Assembly (NCBI GenBank): GCA_900551775.1
Contig: URXI01000181.1
Coordinates: 1-8,656, forward strand
Source of the DNA: an uncultured Eubacterium sp.
GTDB taxonomy: Bacteria > Bacillota > Clostridia > Peptostreptococcales > Anaerovoracaceae
Length of the DNA: 8,656 bases
Reading direction: 5' to 3'
The translations under genes and the position numbers were made by a program. The number at the start of each line of letters is the position of its first letter. Within the stretch, counting starts at the first letter, position 1. Of the stretch, positions 1 to 6,934 are shown in pieces. The notes under the pieces are model-generated. The model searched no databases and was not told the DNA's origin. It worked only from the letters and a program-made list of their open reading frames with translations.

Positions 1-262
1 CGCAAGCCAAGATTAAGCGGATAAAATCCTCAAAATCAGCCGCCAGCGGATATACATTCTGGTCTGCACAACTCTCGGGGTTGCAAGCAAATACCATCTC
101 TCCATACTCGGGCAAAAAGCAATATAGGATGCATCCCTCAAATCCGATCGGCTCTGCATTGACAGGATAGCAGTAGTACGGCTGCGTAATGTCCCCCGGC
201 TCCAAACACAAAAGGCCTTTATCTATAGGGAGCGCCATAAACTTTTCATAAGTTGTTCGCAT
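1..262 (-). CDS. Hypothetical protein, N-terminal part, runs off the left edge
   Basis: The frame opens with ATG at 262-260 and stays open to base 1, giving 87 residues of an incomplete protein whose C-terminus lies outside the window. It starts MRTTYEKFMALPIDKGLLC. A well-placed GGAGG lies 7 bases upstream, which supports the start. The visible part is soluble-looking, rich in Cys, Pro, Tyr and acidic residues, with no signal peptide or membrane segment. The final visible part (DFEDFIRLILAC) resembles the end-of-domain helix of SMI1/KNR4 (SUKH)-like proteins, but this is only an impression and the family is not recognised with certainty. It is on the same strand as the hsd operon but 269 bases downstream with its own ribosome binding site, so it may be separately expressed and need not belong to the defence locus. 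Sampled GC (about 47%) is intermediate between the two classes seen in the operon. Confidence 0.75.
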   Translation of the reverse strand, partial: MRTTYEKFMALPIDKGLLCLEPGDITQPYYCYPVNAEPIGFEGCILYCFLPEYGEMVFACNPESCADQNVYPLAADFEDFIRLILAC

Positions 263-269
263 TGAGATG

Positions 270-274
270 CCTCC
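270..274 (-). promoter_or_regulatory. Shine-Dalgarno of the left-edge gene
   Basis: On the minus strand this reads GGAGG, followed by CATCTCA and then ATG at 262. It fixes the start of the left-edge hypothetical gene, which would otherwise be easy to miss because it has no stop inside the window. Confidence 0.8.
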
Positions 275-531
275 AAAAATCCTTCTTGAGATTCTATGAT
301 TGGAAAATAGCATATCACAGGGCGTCCTGTTCAGGTTATTTCCACTCGCCGGGTTAAATCCATTTCTAAACTTTTTTGTATAGAGGATTTGATTCGTCGT
401 GGTTTTATTTGATACAGATTATCCTTATCCTAAGGTCTATTCGGACTTTTGCTATCAAAAATCTATCTGGGCCATCCTATCAGTGGTTTTGCTTGGGACA
501 GACAATTGGGTGGCTTAGGAGTATTATAACA
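275..531. other. Non-coding spacer after the hsd operon
   Basis: This AT-rich stretch lies between the stop of the ATPase/S24 gene and the ribosome binding site of the left-edge gene. I looked for a Rho-independent terminator of the operon (stem then T-run on the minus strand) and found none convincing. The only neat inverted repeat is CCTTA-TCC-TAAGG at 423-435, a 5-bp stem with no T-run on either side. A T-run at 371-376 is on the plus strand and has no stem or upstream gene. A promoter for the left-edge gene is expected here, but no -35/-10 pair is good enough to call. A 64-codon plus-strand reading frame (376-570) has no ribosome binding site and overlaps the real gene end, so it is not called. 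Confidence 0.6.
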
Positions 532-3273
532 CTAGCGGAGTACTTTGACAATCTTCCCATACACTATTAGGGTATCTTCATCATGAACTTCGATAGGTTG
601 ATATTCAGTATTATCAGAGCAAAGAAAGACCTTTCCATCTTTATGTAGCAGTTTTTTACAGTAAACTTCCCCGTTAAGGAAAAATGCACCACTTATACCA
701 TCAGCTATTTCACTTTGCTTTTTGACAAAGACAGTACTTCCGTTGGGGATATCCGGCTCCATACTGTCACCAGATACATGAAGCGCAAAGTCCCCATCCT
801 CAACATCCGTTTCATATTCTACAAAAGGTATATCGCTATCTAGTATATGCTCGCCTAAACCAGCAGATAGAGGAATATCATATAGATGGATAGTCCGCTT
901 TTTCGGATTTACTATTATATCAAATTCTTCGTTTGTGCGAATGTCTGCCATCCATTTCTGAATCTCATGGATTGCACCTGGAATGTGCGATTCAATATGA
1001 TCCGGATTCAAACAATACATAAAACATAAGACCTCTTTGCAGGTGCGCTGTTTTTCTTCTTCCGAAATAAATCGGTAAAAACTGAGATCGTCTTGTATCG
1101 CATAAACGCGTGTTTCAAAATGACTTTCTCCATGGAGCACGAGCCGATACATAAGGTTTTCAAAATAGCGGGAATGATTGCCCAAACTTTTTATAACTTT
1201 CGGATCAAAAGAGACTTCTGCAATTCCTGTCCCATAAATAAAAGTAGAGAATGCTTCCAATGCTCGTCGCATAGAATTACCAATTGCCAAATCTAACCCC
1301 TTGGTATTGCCCATTGCATAGTTAAAAATCATGTGTAGCAAATCACGATATTCATTAATGGACTTTATCGGGTCTGACAAAGTTCTCCCTTGCAACTCAA
1401 ATGATTTACCCTTAACTGACACACCTAGCTTTTGCTTTTTGAAAGATTTCTCCATTTCGTCCGCTATTTTTTGCAAATCAGAAAACGTAGATAAATCGTG
1501 TGTCAAAAATAGGATTTTGCTTTTTGCATTACCTTTGATAATTTTATGTGTCTGGTACCTCAAGAAGGAACTTATACCAACTTTGTTTTCAAAATCAAAG
1601 CTAGAAATAGGATCATCGATGATCACCAATTCCTCATCCTGATATAGTTTTCCAATATCCTGGTTTGACAATATCTGAGTGAAGAAATAGCATAAGGCAA
1701 TAATATTTCTCTCGCCTAAGGACACGTTTTTGGGCTTAACATCTTTTCCGTTTGATTTTAAGTAATACTTATTATTCTTCAGCTCGATAGAAAGCCGACC
1801 ATGCGAAAAAAACACGTAGTCAAGTGCATTGTTTATGTTTTCAATGGCCAGTCCCACATTTGACTTTTTTTGCTCAAGGGCCTTTAAATGCTCTGAGGTT
1901 TTATTTACCTCTTTCTGTTTGGTTTGCAGTTTGGTTTCCGCAGCTCTCATTTCGCGTTGCTGCTTCTGGTAATCTCGATACGCTTGCTCTATTTGCAGGT
2001 GTGCAATTTTTTTATTGATCAAAACCAACTCTTGCAGAATCGCTTTTCGTTGGCGAATTGCATCCACAAATTTCTGCCGCTTTAACTCAAGCTTACTCAA
2101 AAACATATTAAGTCGTTGTATACCGCTCTCTAAGCCTACGGGAGCAATATTTAATGGATTATAAACGCTACTAAGCTTCTGCTGCCGGGCATCTTCATAT
2201 TGAGCTATCAATTCCTGACAAGTTTTTATTTGCTGCTGAATCGCTTTTACCAATTCAGCATCCAAGTCTATAAAATTAGAATAGTCTTCGCTAAACTGAG
2301 GAAATGATATTGCAAGCAATTCAGCCTTATGAGCATCTACATCTTTATTTAACACTTTATTGATGCTATCAATTAAACCACGCCGATATTCTTCATCAAT
2401 TTCCCGGAAACAATATGGACAGACTGTTGTCGCTTTGTCGCTAAAGTCTCTTTTGGCTGCCTCAACAATAGACTGCCTTCCATTCTGAATCATTGAAAGG
2501 ATGAGAGACTCCCGTTCAGTTAACACTGGTTTTTCTACTGTTTTCGCCAACAACGAGCAAAGTGCTTTTTCAAAGCCATCCGGAAATGTAACTTCACAAA
2601 CAGGTATCGGATAGGTTGTTGTAGCATCGGCCACCTTATCTAGTAAAGCTTTAGTTTCGTCGAACTTCTGCTGTAATTGCTCTCTTGTTTCGTTAACTAG
2701 CATACCGCCAATTTCTTTAATAACTTCTTCTGTCACCTTCGAATTGGCTTTATTACCTTTAATCGCAGAATCTTTTGCCGCCCAATCGCCCTGTAATACT
2801 TTTTTGATGCGTGCCAAATGGTAATCAGGGCTAAGTGGATTATGCTTGTTTCCAAATGCTTCTAGCGCCGATTCAGCCGCATCATATTCTCTTTGAGCTG
2901 TCGCCAACAGCGCCGCATAGTGATCTATATCCGCTTGTAAATCGACCTGACCTCCCAAAAGGATAATGGTCCCCAACCCATCTGCATCAATCTTTACATT
3001 TTCGTCAATGTATTTTTCATTGAACACAAATATCTTGCTTTCGGCAGCCAAAGCAATCGCATTATCGGAGCGGTCAATTAGTGAGGCAGATAATTCTTCC
3101 GAAAAAACACCAGAAGCAATCTGAGAAAATCCATCTGAAATTGTGCTCTTGCCGCTTCCATTTTTGCCATAAACAATGGCAATGCGGTCATTCTCTCCAG
3201 GAAAAAAGGAAAGGGGTGTTTCTTTTGCAAAGCAACGACCATTGATTAAGATTCCCTTCACTTTTTCAATCAT
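532..3273 (-). CDS. RloC/PrrC-like ABC ATPase (AAA_13) with C-terminal LexA-like S24 self-cleaving peptidase domain
   Basis: This 913-residue protein has three visible parts. (1) The ABC ATPase of AAA_13/RloC type has Walker A GKNGSGKST at 36-44, a coiled-coil-rich middle (about 110-480) with CPYC at 285-288 like a zinc hook, signature VSLGERN at 517-523, Walker B LVIIDDPISSFD at 549-560 and switch His592 (LFLTHD). (2) At about 640-765, the segment R669-x3-E673 followed by HGESH (His714/His718) resembles the Arg-Glu-His set of PrrC/RloC anticodon nucleases. (3) At about 797-913 is an S24 domain with cleavage site A804-G805 (LSAGLGE), Ser837 (SGDSMEP) and Lys873 (EVYCKKL). PrrC and RloC are known tRNA-cutting proteins, often linked to Type I R-M loci; nuclease activity here is inferred. 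The S24 domain has no helix-turn-helix partner, so it is probably not a repressor. The gene is last in the operon, 27 bases after hsdR, starts at an ATG behind GAGGTGA, and is AT-rich unlike hsdR. A simple OLD-like or Rad50-like defence ATPase without tRNase activity remains possible. Confidence 0.9.
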   Translation of the reverse strand: MIEKVKGILINGRCFAKETPLSFFPGENDRIAIVYGKNGSGKSTISDGFSQIASGVFSEELSASLIDRSDNAIALAAESKIFVFNEKYIDENVKIDADGLGTIILLGGQVDLQADIDHYAALLATAQREYDAAESALEAFGNKHNPLSPDYHLARIKKVLQGDWAAKDSAIKGNKANSKVTEEVIKEIGGMLVNETREQLQQKFDETKALLDKVADATTTYPIPVCEVTFPDGFEKALCSLLAKTVEKPVLTERESLILSMIQNGRQSIVEAAKRDFSDKATTVCPYCFREIDEEYRRGLIDSINKVLNKDVDAHKAELLAISFPQFSEDYSNFIDLDAELVKAIQQQIKTCQELIAQYEDARQQKLSSVYNPLNIAPVGLESGIQRLNMFLSKLELKRQKFVDAIRQRKAILQELVLINKKIAHLQIEQAYRDYQKQQREMRAAETKLQTKQKEVNKTSEHLKALEQKKSNVGLAIENINNALDYVFFSHGRLSIELKNNKYYLKSNGKDVKPKNVSLGERNIIALCYFFTQILSNQDIGKLYQDEELVIIDDPISSFDFENKVGISSFLRYQTHKIIKGNAKSKILFLTHDLSTFSDLQKIADEMEKSFKKQKLGVSVKGKSFELQGRTLSDPIKSINEYRDLLHMIFNYAMGNTKGLDLAIGNSMRRALEAFSTFIYGTGIAEVSFDPKVIKSLGNHSRYFENLMYRLVLHGESHFETRVYAIQDDLSFYRFISEEEKQRTCKEVLCFMYCLNPDHIESHIPGAIHEIQKWMADIRTNEEFDIIVNPKKRTIHLYDIPLSAGLGEHILDSDIPFVEYETDVEDGDFALHVSGDSMEPDIPNGSTVFVKKQSEIADGISGAFFLNGEVYCKKLLHKDGKVFLCSDNTEYQPIEVHDEDTLIVYGKIVKVLR
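535..885 (-). other. S24/LexA-like autopeptidase domain fused to the ATPase
   Basis: This region encodes residues 797-913 of the ATPase protein. The Ala-Gly scissile pair maps to 859-864, the nucleophile Ser837 to 763-765 and the general base Lys873 to 655-657. From cleavage Ala to Ser is 33 residues, and from Ser to Lys 36. In E. coli LexA the corresponding distances are 35 (Ala84 to Ser119) and 37 (Ser119 to Lys156). The domain ends a few residues before the stop, as in phage-type S24 repressors of Firmicutes. All residues needed for self-cleavage appear present. Whether RecA filament stimulates it cannot be read from the sequence. Confidence 0.85.
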
Positions 3274-3280
3274 GGTTCCA

Positions 3281-3287
3281 TCACCTC
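3281..3287 (-). promoter_or_regulatory. Shine-Dalgarno of the ATPase/S24 gene
   Basis: The minus strand reads GAGGTGA, 7 bases before the ATG at 3273. It lies in the 27-base gap after the hsdR stop, so this gene is probably co-transcribed with hsdR. Confidence 0.75.
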
Positions 3288-3300
3288 ATCGTACCCTTTA

Positions 3301-6300
3301 TCATTCCTTTTGGCCTCTCAGCCTCTCATACAGCACCGTGCCCACCGTTTCCATGACCTGCCGCATCATATCCGGGTCAGAGAACATCTTCACAAAGAAG
3401 TCCTCGTTCTGCTCATAGCGGGCAGCAGCCATGTTGGGAAAGTCTTTCTCAAACAGCAGCATGAAAGTCTTACGGTCGTTATTCTGGGCATAGCTGTGCC
3501 ACTTGTCCTGAGCGGCATAGTCGTTCTCCATCTGAAGCAGGACCTTATCCATCTCGGTAAAGTTGGTGCCGTACTTCTCGTTGATCTTGTCAATGATGAC
3601 CGTCAGCGGATCACGCTTCTTTTCTTTGCGGCCAGCCTCGCCAGTGATAGGCCGGAAACCTTCCGGGGTGCTTTCCAGCTGGATACCTCCCTCAAAATCC
3701 TTTTCCAGGCGGTAATACTCCAGCAGTACCTTATCGTCCACATAAACCTTATCCCGCCCGCCCTTGGGCAGCATGGTATATAGGAATTTTGCGTACACGC
3801 TGAACTTATGGATGTCCTTATCAAACAGGCGGCAAACCTGCGTGATGAAGGCATAAATGCGGTTGAACCGGGCCAGGGTGGACTTAAACAGCTCCTGCTT
3901 TTCCTCCTCCAACACCTCAAACCGATCCAGCGCCGGGCGGATGGTACCCTGGAGCTTGCCCAGATCGCCACCGGACTGCTCTTTGGAGGCATAGAAAATC
4001 TCTGCAAACCGGTCGATCTCCATGTGTTGATACACCCGGTACTCATCCAAGGTGTTTTTCAGGTCATACACCACATTGGGGTCGGTCTCCTCCTCCAGCA
4101 CCGTCTCCTCGTAGTAGGGCTCGAAGGCTTTTCGGATGTCCTCAGCGGAGTTCACAAAGTCCAGAACAAAGGTATCCTTCTTGCCCCGCATGGTGCGGTT
4201 CAGTCGGGAGAGAGTCTGGACAGCCTTCACGCTGGACAGCTTCTTGTCCACAAACATGGTGTGCAGCAGCGGCTCGTCAAAGCCGGTCTGATACTTTTCC
4301 GCCACGATTAGCATCCCATATTCGTCTGTATGGAACGCCTCCGGCAGGGCCTTCTCTTTGATGGTCTCGCCGGATTTTGTTTTGTTCAGTTTCTCCTCGG
4401 TGTAGGTCTCCCCATTGTCCTCCACTTCGCCGGAGAAGGCCACCAGCACATCCAGGTCAGTGTAGCCCTTCTCCTGGATCTGCCGCTTGAACTCCAGCAG
4501 GTAGCGCACCGCATGGAGCCGGGAGGGCGTCACGATCATGGCCTTAGCCTTGCCGCCGATCTTGTGTCGGGTTACATTGCGGAACTGCTCCAGCATGATA
4601 GCCGTTTTCTGAGAGATATTGTGGGGGTGCAGCGTCTCAAACTGGCGGATGGCACGAACACCGGCGGCGGTGTCCAACTCCGGATCGTCTGGGATCGCCT
4701 TGGCAATCTTGTAGTACATGTTATAGGTCATGTAGTTTTGCAGCACATCCAGAATAAAGCCTTCCTCGATGGCCTGCCGCATGGAGTACACATGGAAGGG
4801 ATGGTATTTGCCGTTTTCATCACGCTGACCGAACATTTGCAGCGTTTTGTCCTTGGGGGTAGCTGTAAATGCGAAGAAGGACAGGTTTTCATGGACACCC
4901 TGGGCGGCCAGTTCATCCAGCAGCTTGTCCTCATCGTCCTTCCGCTCGGCTTCCTCCTCATACTCCTCTTTGGCGTACTCCTCCAGAACTTTCTCGGTAT
5001 CGGCCAGCGCCCGTTTCAACTTGCGGGCAGCGTCGCCGGTCTGGGAGGAATGGGCCTCGTCCACAATAACCGCAAACCGCTTATTTCCGGAGCGCACTTC
5101 TTTGTAAATGACCGGGAACTTCTGGAGAGTGGTGATAATGATGCCCGTCCCGGCCTCGATGGCCTCCCGGAGCTGCTGGGCGTTCTTGTCGATCTTCTGC
5201 ACCACGCCTTCCACGTGGTCAAACTGGTAGACCGTGTTTTGCAGCTGGCTGTCCAGCACCCGGCGGTCGGTGACAATGATAACGGACTGGAAGATTTTCT
5301 CATCGCGGTCATCGTGCAGACCGGTGAGCCGATGGGCCAGCCAGGCAATGGAGTTGGACTTGCCGGAACCGGCGCTGTGCTGAATAAGATAATTCTTGCC
5401 GGAGCCGTTGGCTTTTACATCGGCCAGCAGCTTGGTCACCACATCCAGCTGGTGATACCGGGGGAAAATCATCCGCTCGGACTTCACTTCACCGGTCTTT
5501 TCGTCCTTCTCCTGCTGCAAGTGGAGGTATTTATGTAAGATCTCCAGCAGGCGGTCCTTGCACAGCACATTCTCCCACAGGTAGGCGGTGTCGTAGCCGT
5601 CCGGGTTAATGGGGTTACCCTTGCCGCCCACATTTCCGGCCCCGTTGCTGCCCTGGTTGAAGGGCAGGAAATAGGTTTTCGGCCCCTCCAGGCGAGTGGT
5701 CATATACACATTGGTCAGATCCACGGCAAAGTGAACCAGAACCCGGTTCTTGAACTCGAAAATTGCGTCCTTGCCCGCCCGGTCGAACTTGTACTGCTGG
5801 ATGGCGTTGGCGGTGTCCTGCCCGGTGAACTGACATTTCAGCTCCATGGATACCACCGGGATACCGTTGAGGAACAGAACGATATCAATGCTGTTTTCGT
5901 TGCTCAGGGAGTAGTGAAGCTGCCGAGTACAGTGGAGAATATTGGCGACATACTGGGCCTGGCTAGTCTCGTTGATGGAGGTCTCCGGCTTCCAGAACAC
6001 CGCCCGGAACTTGATGCCCCGGTCGGTAAAGCCCTGGCGTAGCACCTTCAAAAGCCCCACCAGTTTGACCTCCCGGCAGAAGCGCTCGATGAGCTGGCGC
6101 TCGCTGTCCGCGCCATAGACGCCGGTGTAGCGCTCCCACTGCTTGGGCTGGCTGGCGCGGATGAAGGCAAGGAACGTGCCGGTATCCAGCGCGCGCTCCC
6201 GGTCAAAGGCGGCGGGGTTGCCCTTCTGGTAGCCGCCGCAGGTCAACAGGGTTTCTTCGATGTCCCGCTCAAGACGCTTTTCTCTTGTGTCGAAGTCGGG

Positions 6301-6303
6301 CAT
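3301..6303 (-). CDS. hsdR: Type I restriction enzyme R subunit (nuclease/translocase HsdR)
   Basis: This 1000-residue protein is the motor and nuclease subunit. Bound to the HsdM2S methylase core, it pulls DNA with ATP hydrolysis and cuts far from unmodified target sites. The N-terminal PD-(D/E)xK nuclease has Asp140 (SIDIVLF) and Glu154-Leu-Lys156 (MELK), the same spacing as Asp151/Glu165/Lys167 of EcoR124I, followed by QQY at 169-171. The SF2 helicase part has Walker A AGSGKS at 311-316, DEAH at 415-418 (VIVDEAH), motif III FTATP at 479-483 and motif VI QTLSRLNR at 696-703. A charged insert (about 440-462) separates motifs II and III. The helical C-terminal part (about 740 on) is typical of HsdR. 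The length is normal and no motif is damaged, so it should be active. The ATG is preceded by GGAGGT at a 6-base distance. The gene is GC-rich, in contrast to the AT-rich genes on both sides. Confidence 0.97.
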   Translation of the reverse strand: MPDFDTREKRLERDIEETLLTCGGYQKGNPAAFDRERALDTGTFLAFIRASQPKQWERYTGVYGADSERQLIERFCREVKLVGLLKVLRQGFTDRGIKFRAVFWKPETSINETSQAQYVANILHCTRQLHYSLSNENSIDIVLFLNGIPVVSMELKCQFTGQDTANAIQQYKFDRAGKDAIFEFKNRVLVHFAVDLTNVYMTTRLEGPKTYFLPFNQGSNGAGNVGGKGNPINPDGYDTAYLWENVLCKDRLLEILHKYLHLQQEKDEKTGEVKSERMIFPRYHQLDVVTKLLADVKANGSGKNYLIQHSAGSGKSNSIAWLAHRLTGLHDDRDEKIFQSVIIVTDRRVLDSQLQNTVYQFDHVEGVVQKIDKNAQQLREAIEAGTGIIITTLQKFPVIYKEVRSGNKRFAVIVDEAHSSQTGDAARKLKRALADTEKVLEEYAKEEYEEEAERKDDEDKLLDELAAQGVHENLSFFAFTATPKDKTLQMFGQRDENGKYHPFHVYSMRQAIEEGFILDVLQNYMTYNMYYKIAKAIPDDPELDTAAGVRAIRQFETLHPHNISQKTAIMLEQFRNVTRHKIGGKAKAMIVTPSRLHAVRYLLEFKRQIQEKGYTDLDVLVAFSGEVEDNGETYTEEKLNKTKSGETIKEKALPEAFHTDEYGMLIVAEKYQTGFDEPLLHTMFVDKKLSSVKAVQTLSRLNRTMRGKKDTFVLDFVNSAEDIRKAFEPYYEETVLEEETDPNVVYDLKNTLDEYRVYQHMEIDRFAEIFYASKEQSGGDLGKLQGTIRPALDRFEVLEEEKQELFKSTLARFNRIYAFITQVCRLFDKDIHKFSVYAKFLYTMLPKGGRDKVYVDDKVLLEYYRLEKDFEGGIQLESTPEGFRPITGEAGRKEKKRDPLTVIIDKINEKYGTNFTEMDKVLLQMENDYAAQDKWHSYAQNNDRKTFMLLFEKDFPNMAAARYEQNEDFFVKMFSDPDMMRQVMETVGTVLYERLRGQKE

Positions 6304-6309
6304 GATTAT

Positions 6310-6315
6310 ACCTCC
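6310..6315 (-). promoter_or_regulatory. Shine-Dalgarno of hsdR
   Basis: The minus strand reads GGAGGT with a 6-base spacer to the ATG at 6303. This strong site supports that start and gives hsdR its own initiation within the operon. Confidence 0.85.
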
Positions 6316-6339
6316 AAATTCTCTTGTACCCTAAAGCAC

Positions 6340-6933
6340 TTAAACTGACGAGGGAAGATCATAGATATAAATTAGCAGATACATCAAAAACTTCCCTATC
6401 ATGTTAGCTTCTTCTGCTCCCCAAATTTCTAATTCATGAACTGCCTTGTTTCCCAGTTGGCGTATTCTATCGATCCAATCCTTAGCATTAGGCGGTACAT
6501 AACCTTTGGATACAAAATAATCTGTATAATATGCAAAGCCTTTTCCTTGTTCTGCGCCTTTCTCGATTGCAATATGCATCAATGCCGTTCGTGCGAGCAT
6601 GACAGCGGAAGTGAAGCTTCCTACCGAAATATCTTTTTGGATTTCTTGATATACTTGGTTTATTGGCGCAGGGAGAGAGGAAATCTTTTGAAGGGTTGTA
6701 CCAGTTGGGCTTGTTATTTTTGTTTTGCAATCATAAATAATCGGTTTTTGGCAAGCAGGACATTCCAGTATATAAAAGGCATCGTCAAAATAAGAACCGA
6801 CCGTGGGATAAAATTCCTTCCGTCCAATTACGTTACGTATGTTTCCAGCTATTGTTTTTTCGCAATAAGGACAGAGACAATCCTGGACTGCTTTTTCAAT
6901 TGTCGATGGCGAAATCCAAAGTAAATTGCTCAT
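6340..6933 (-). CDS. DUF4145-type protein associated with Type I R-M
   Basis: This 197-residue protein has an N-terminal zinc-ribbon-like pair of knuckles, CPYC at 21-24 and CPAC at 58-61. A helical C-terminal part follows (about 90-190) with the DUF4145-style segment RQLGNKAVH at 158-166. DUF4145 domains occur next to, or fused with, Type I restriction subunits; their role is not established. The C-terminal helices and conserved Arg...Asn...His resemble the HEPN superfamily, but 7 residues separate Arg158 and His166 rather than the 4-6 of a canonical HEPN RNase motif. I therefore do not call it a nuclease. I chose the ATG at 6933 (MSNLLWIS) because AAGGAAG lies 6 bases before it and it begins one base after the hsdS stop. 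A longer form from 6990 would overlap hsdS by 56 bases and adds an unlikely charged leader. The gene is AT-rich (one sampled line 35% GC) between GC-rich neighbours. Confidence 0.85.
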   Translation of the reverse strand: MSNLLWISPSTIEKAVQDCLCPYCEKTIAGNIRNVIGRKEFYPTVGSYFDDAFYILECPACQKPIIYDCKTKITSPTGTTLQKISSLPAPINQVYQEIQKDISVGSFTSAVMLARTALMHIAIEKGAEQGKGFAYYTDYFVSKGYVPPNAKDWIDRIRQLGNKAVHELEIWGAEEANMIGKFLMYLLIYIYDLPSSV

Positions 6934-6934
6934 A

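Noticed and set aside
423..435. CCTTA-TCC-TAAGG inverted repeat as a terminator
   Set aside because: The stem is only 5 bp and AT-containing, with no T-run following it on either strand.
376..570. 64-codon plus-strand frame in the spacer
   Set aside because: It has no Shine-Dalgarno, overlaps the end of the S24-encoding gene, and its product has no recognisable features.
949..951. Internal ATG (Met775) as independent start of a stand-alone S24 protein
   Set aside because: No purine-rich Shine-Dalgarno of useful strength precedes it, and the frame is continuous with the ATPase. Internal initiation cannot be fully excluded.
3310..4311. Plus-strand frames opposite the hsdR 3' end
   Set aside because: They lie wholly within hsdR, have no convincing ribosome binding site, and give repetitive hydrophobic products typical of antisense frames.
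4330..5538. Long open frame (about 402 codons) on the plus strand opposite hsdR
   Set aside because: It is antisense to well-conserved HsdR motifs (Walker A, DEAH, motif III) in GC-rich DNA, where long shadow frames are common. Its product is low-complexity, Leu/Val/Gly/His-rich and matches no recognisable family.
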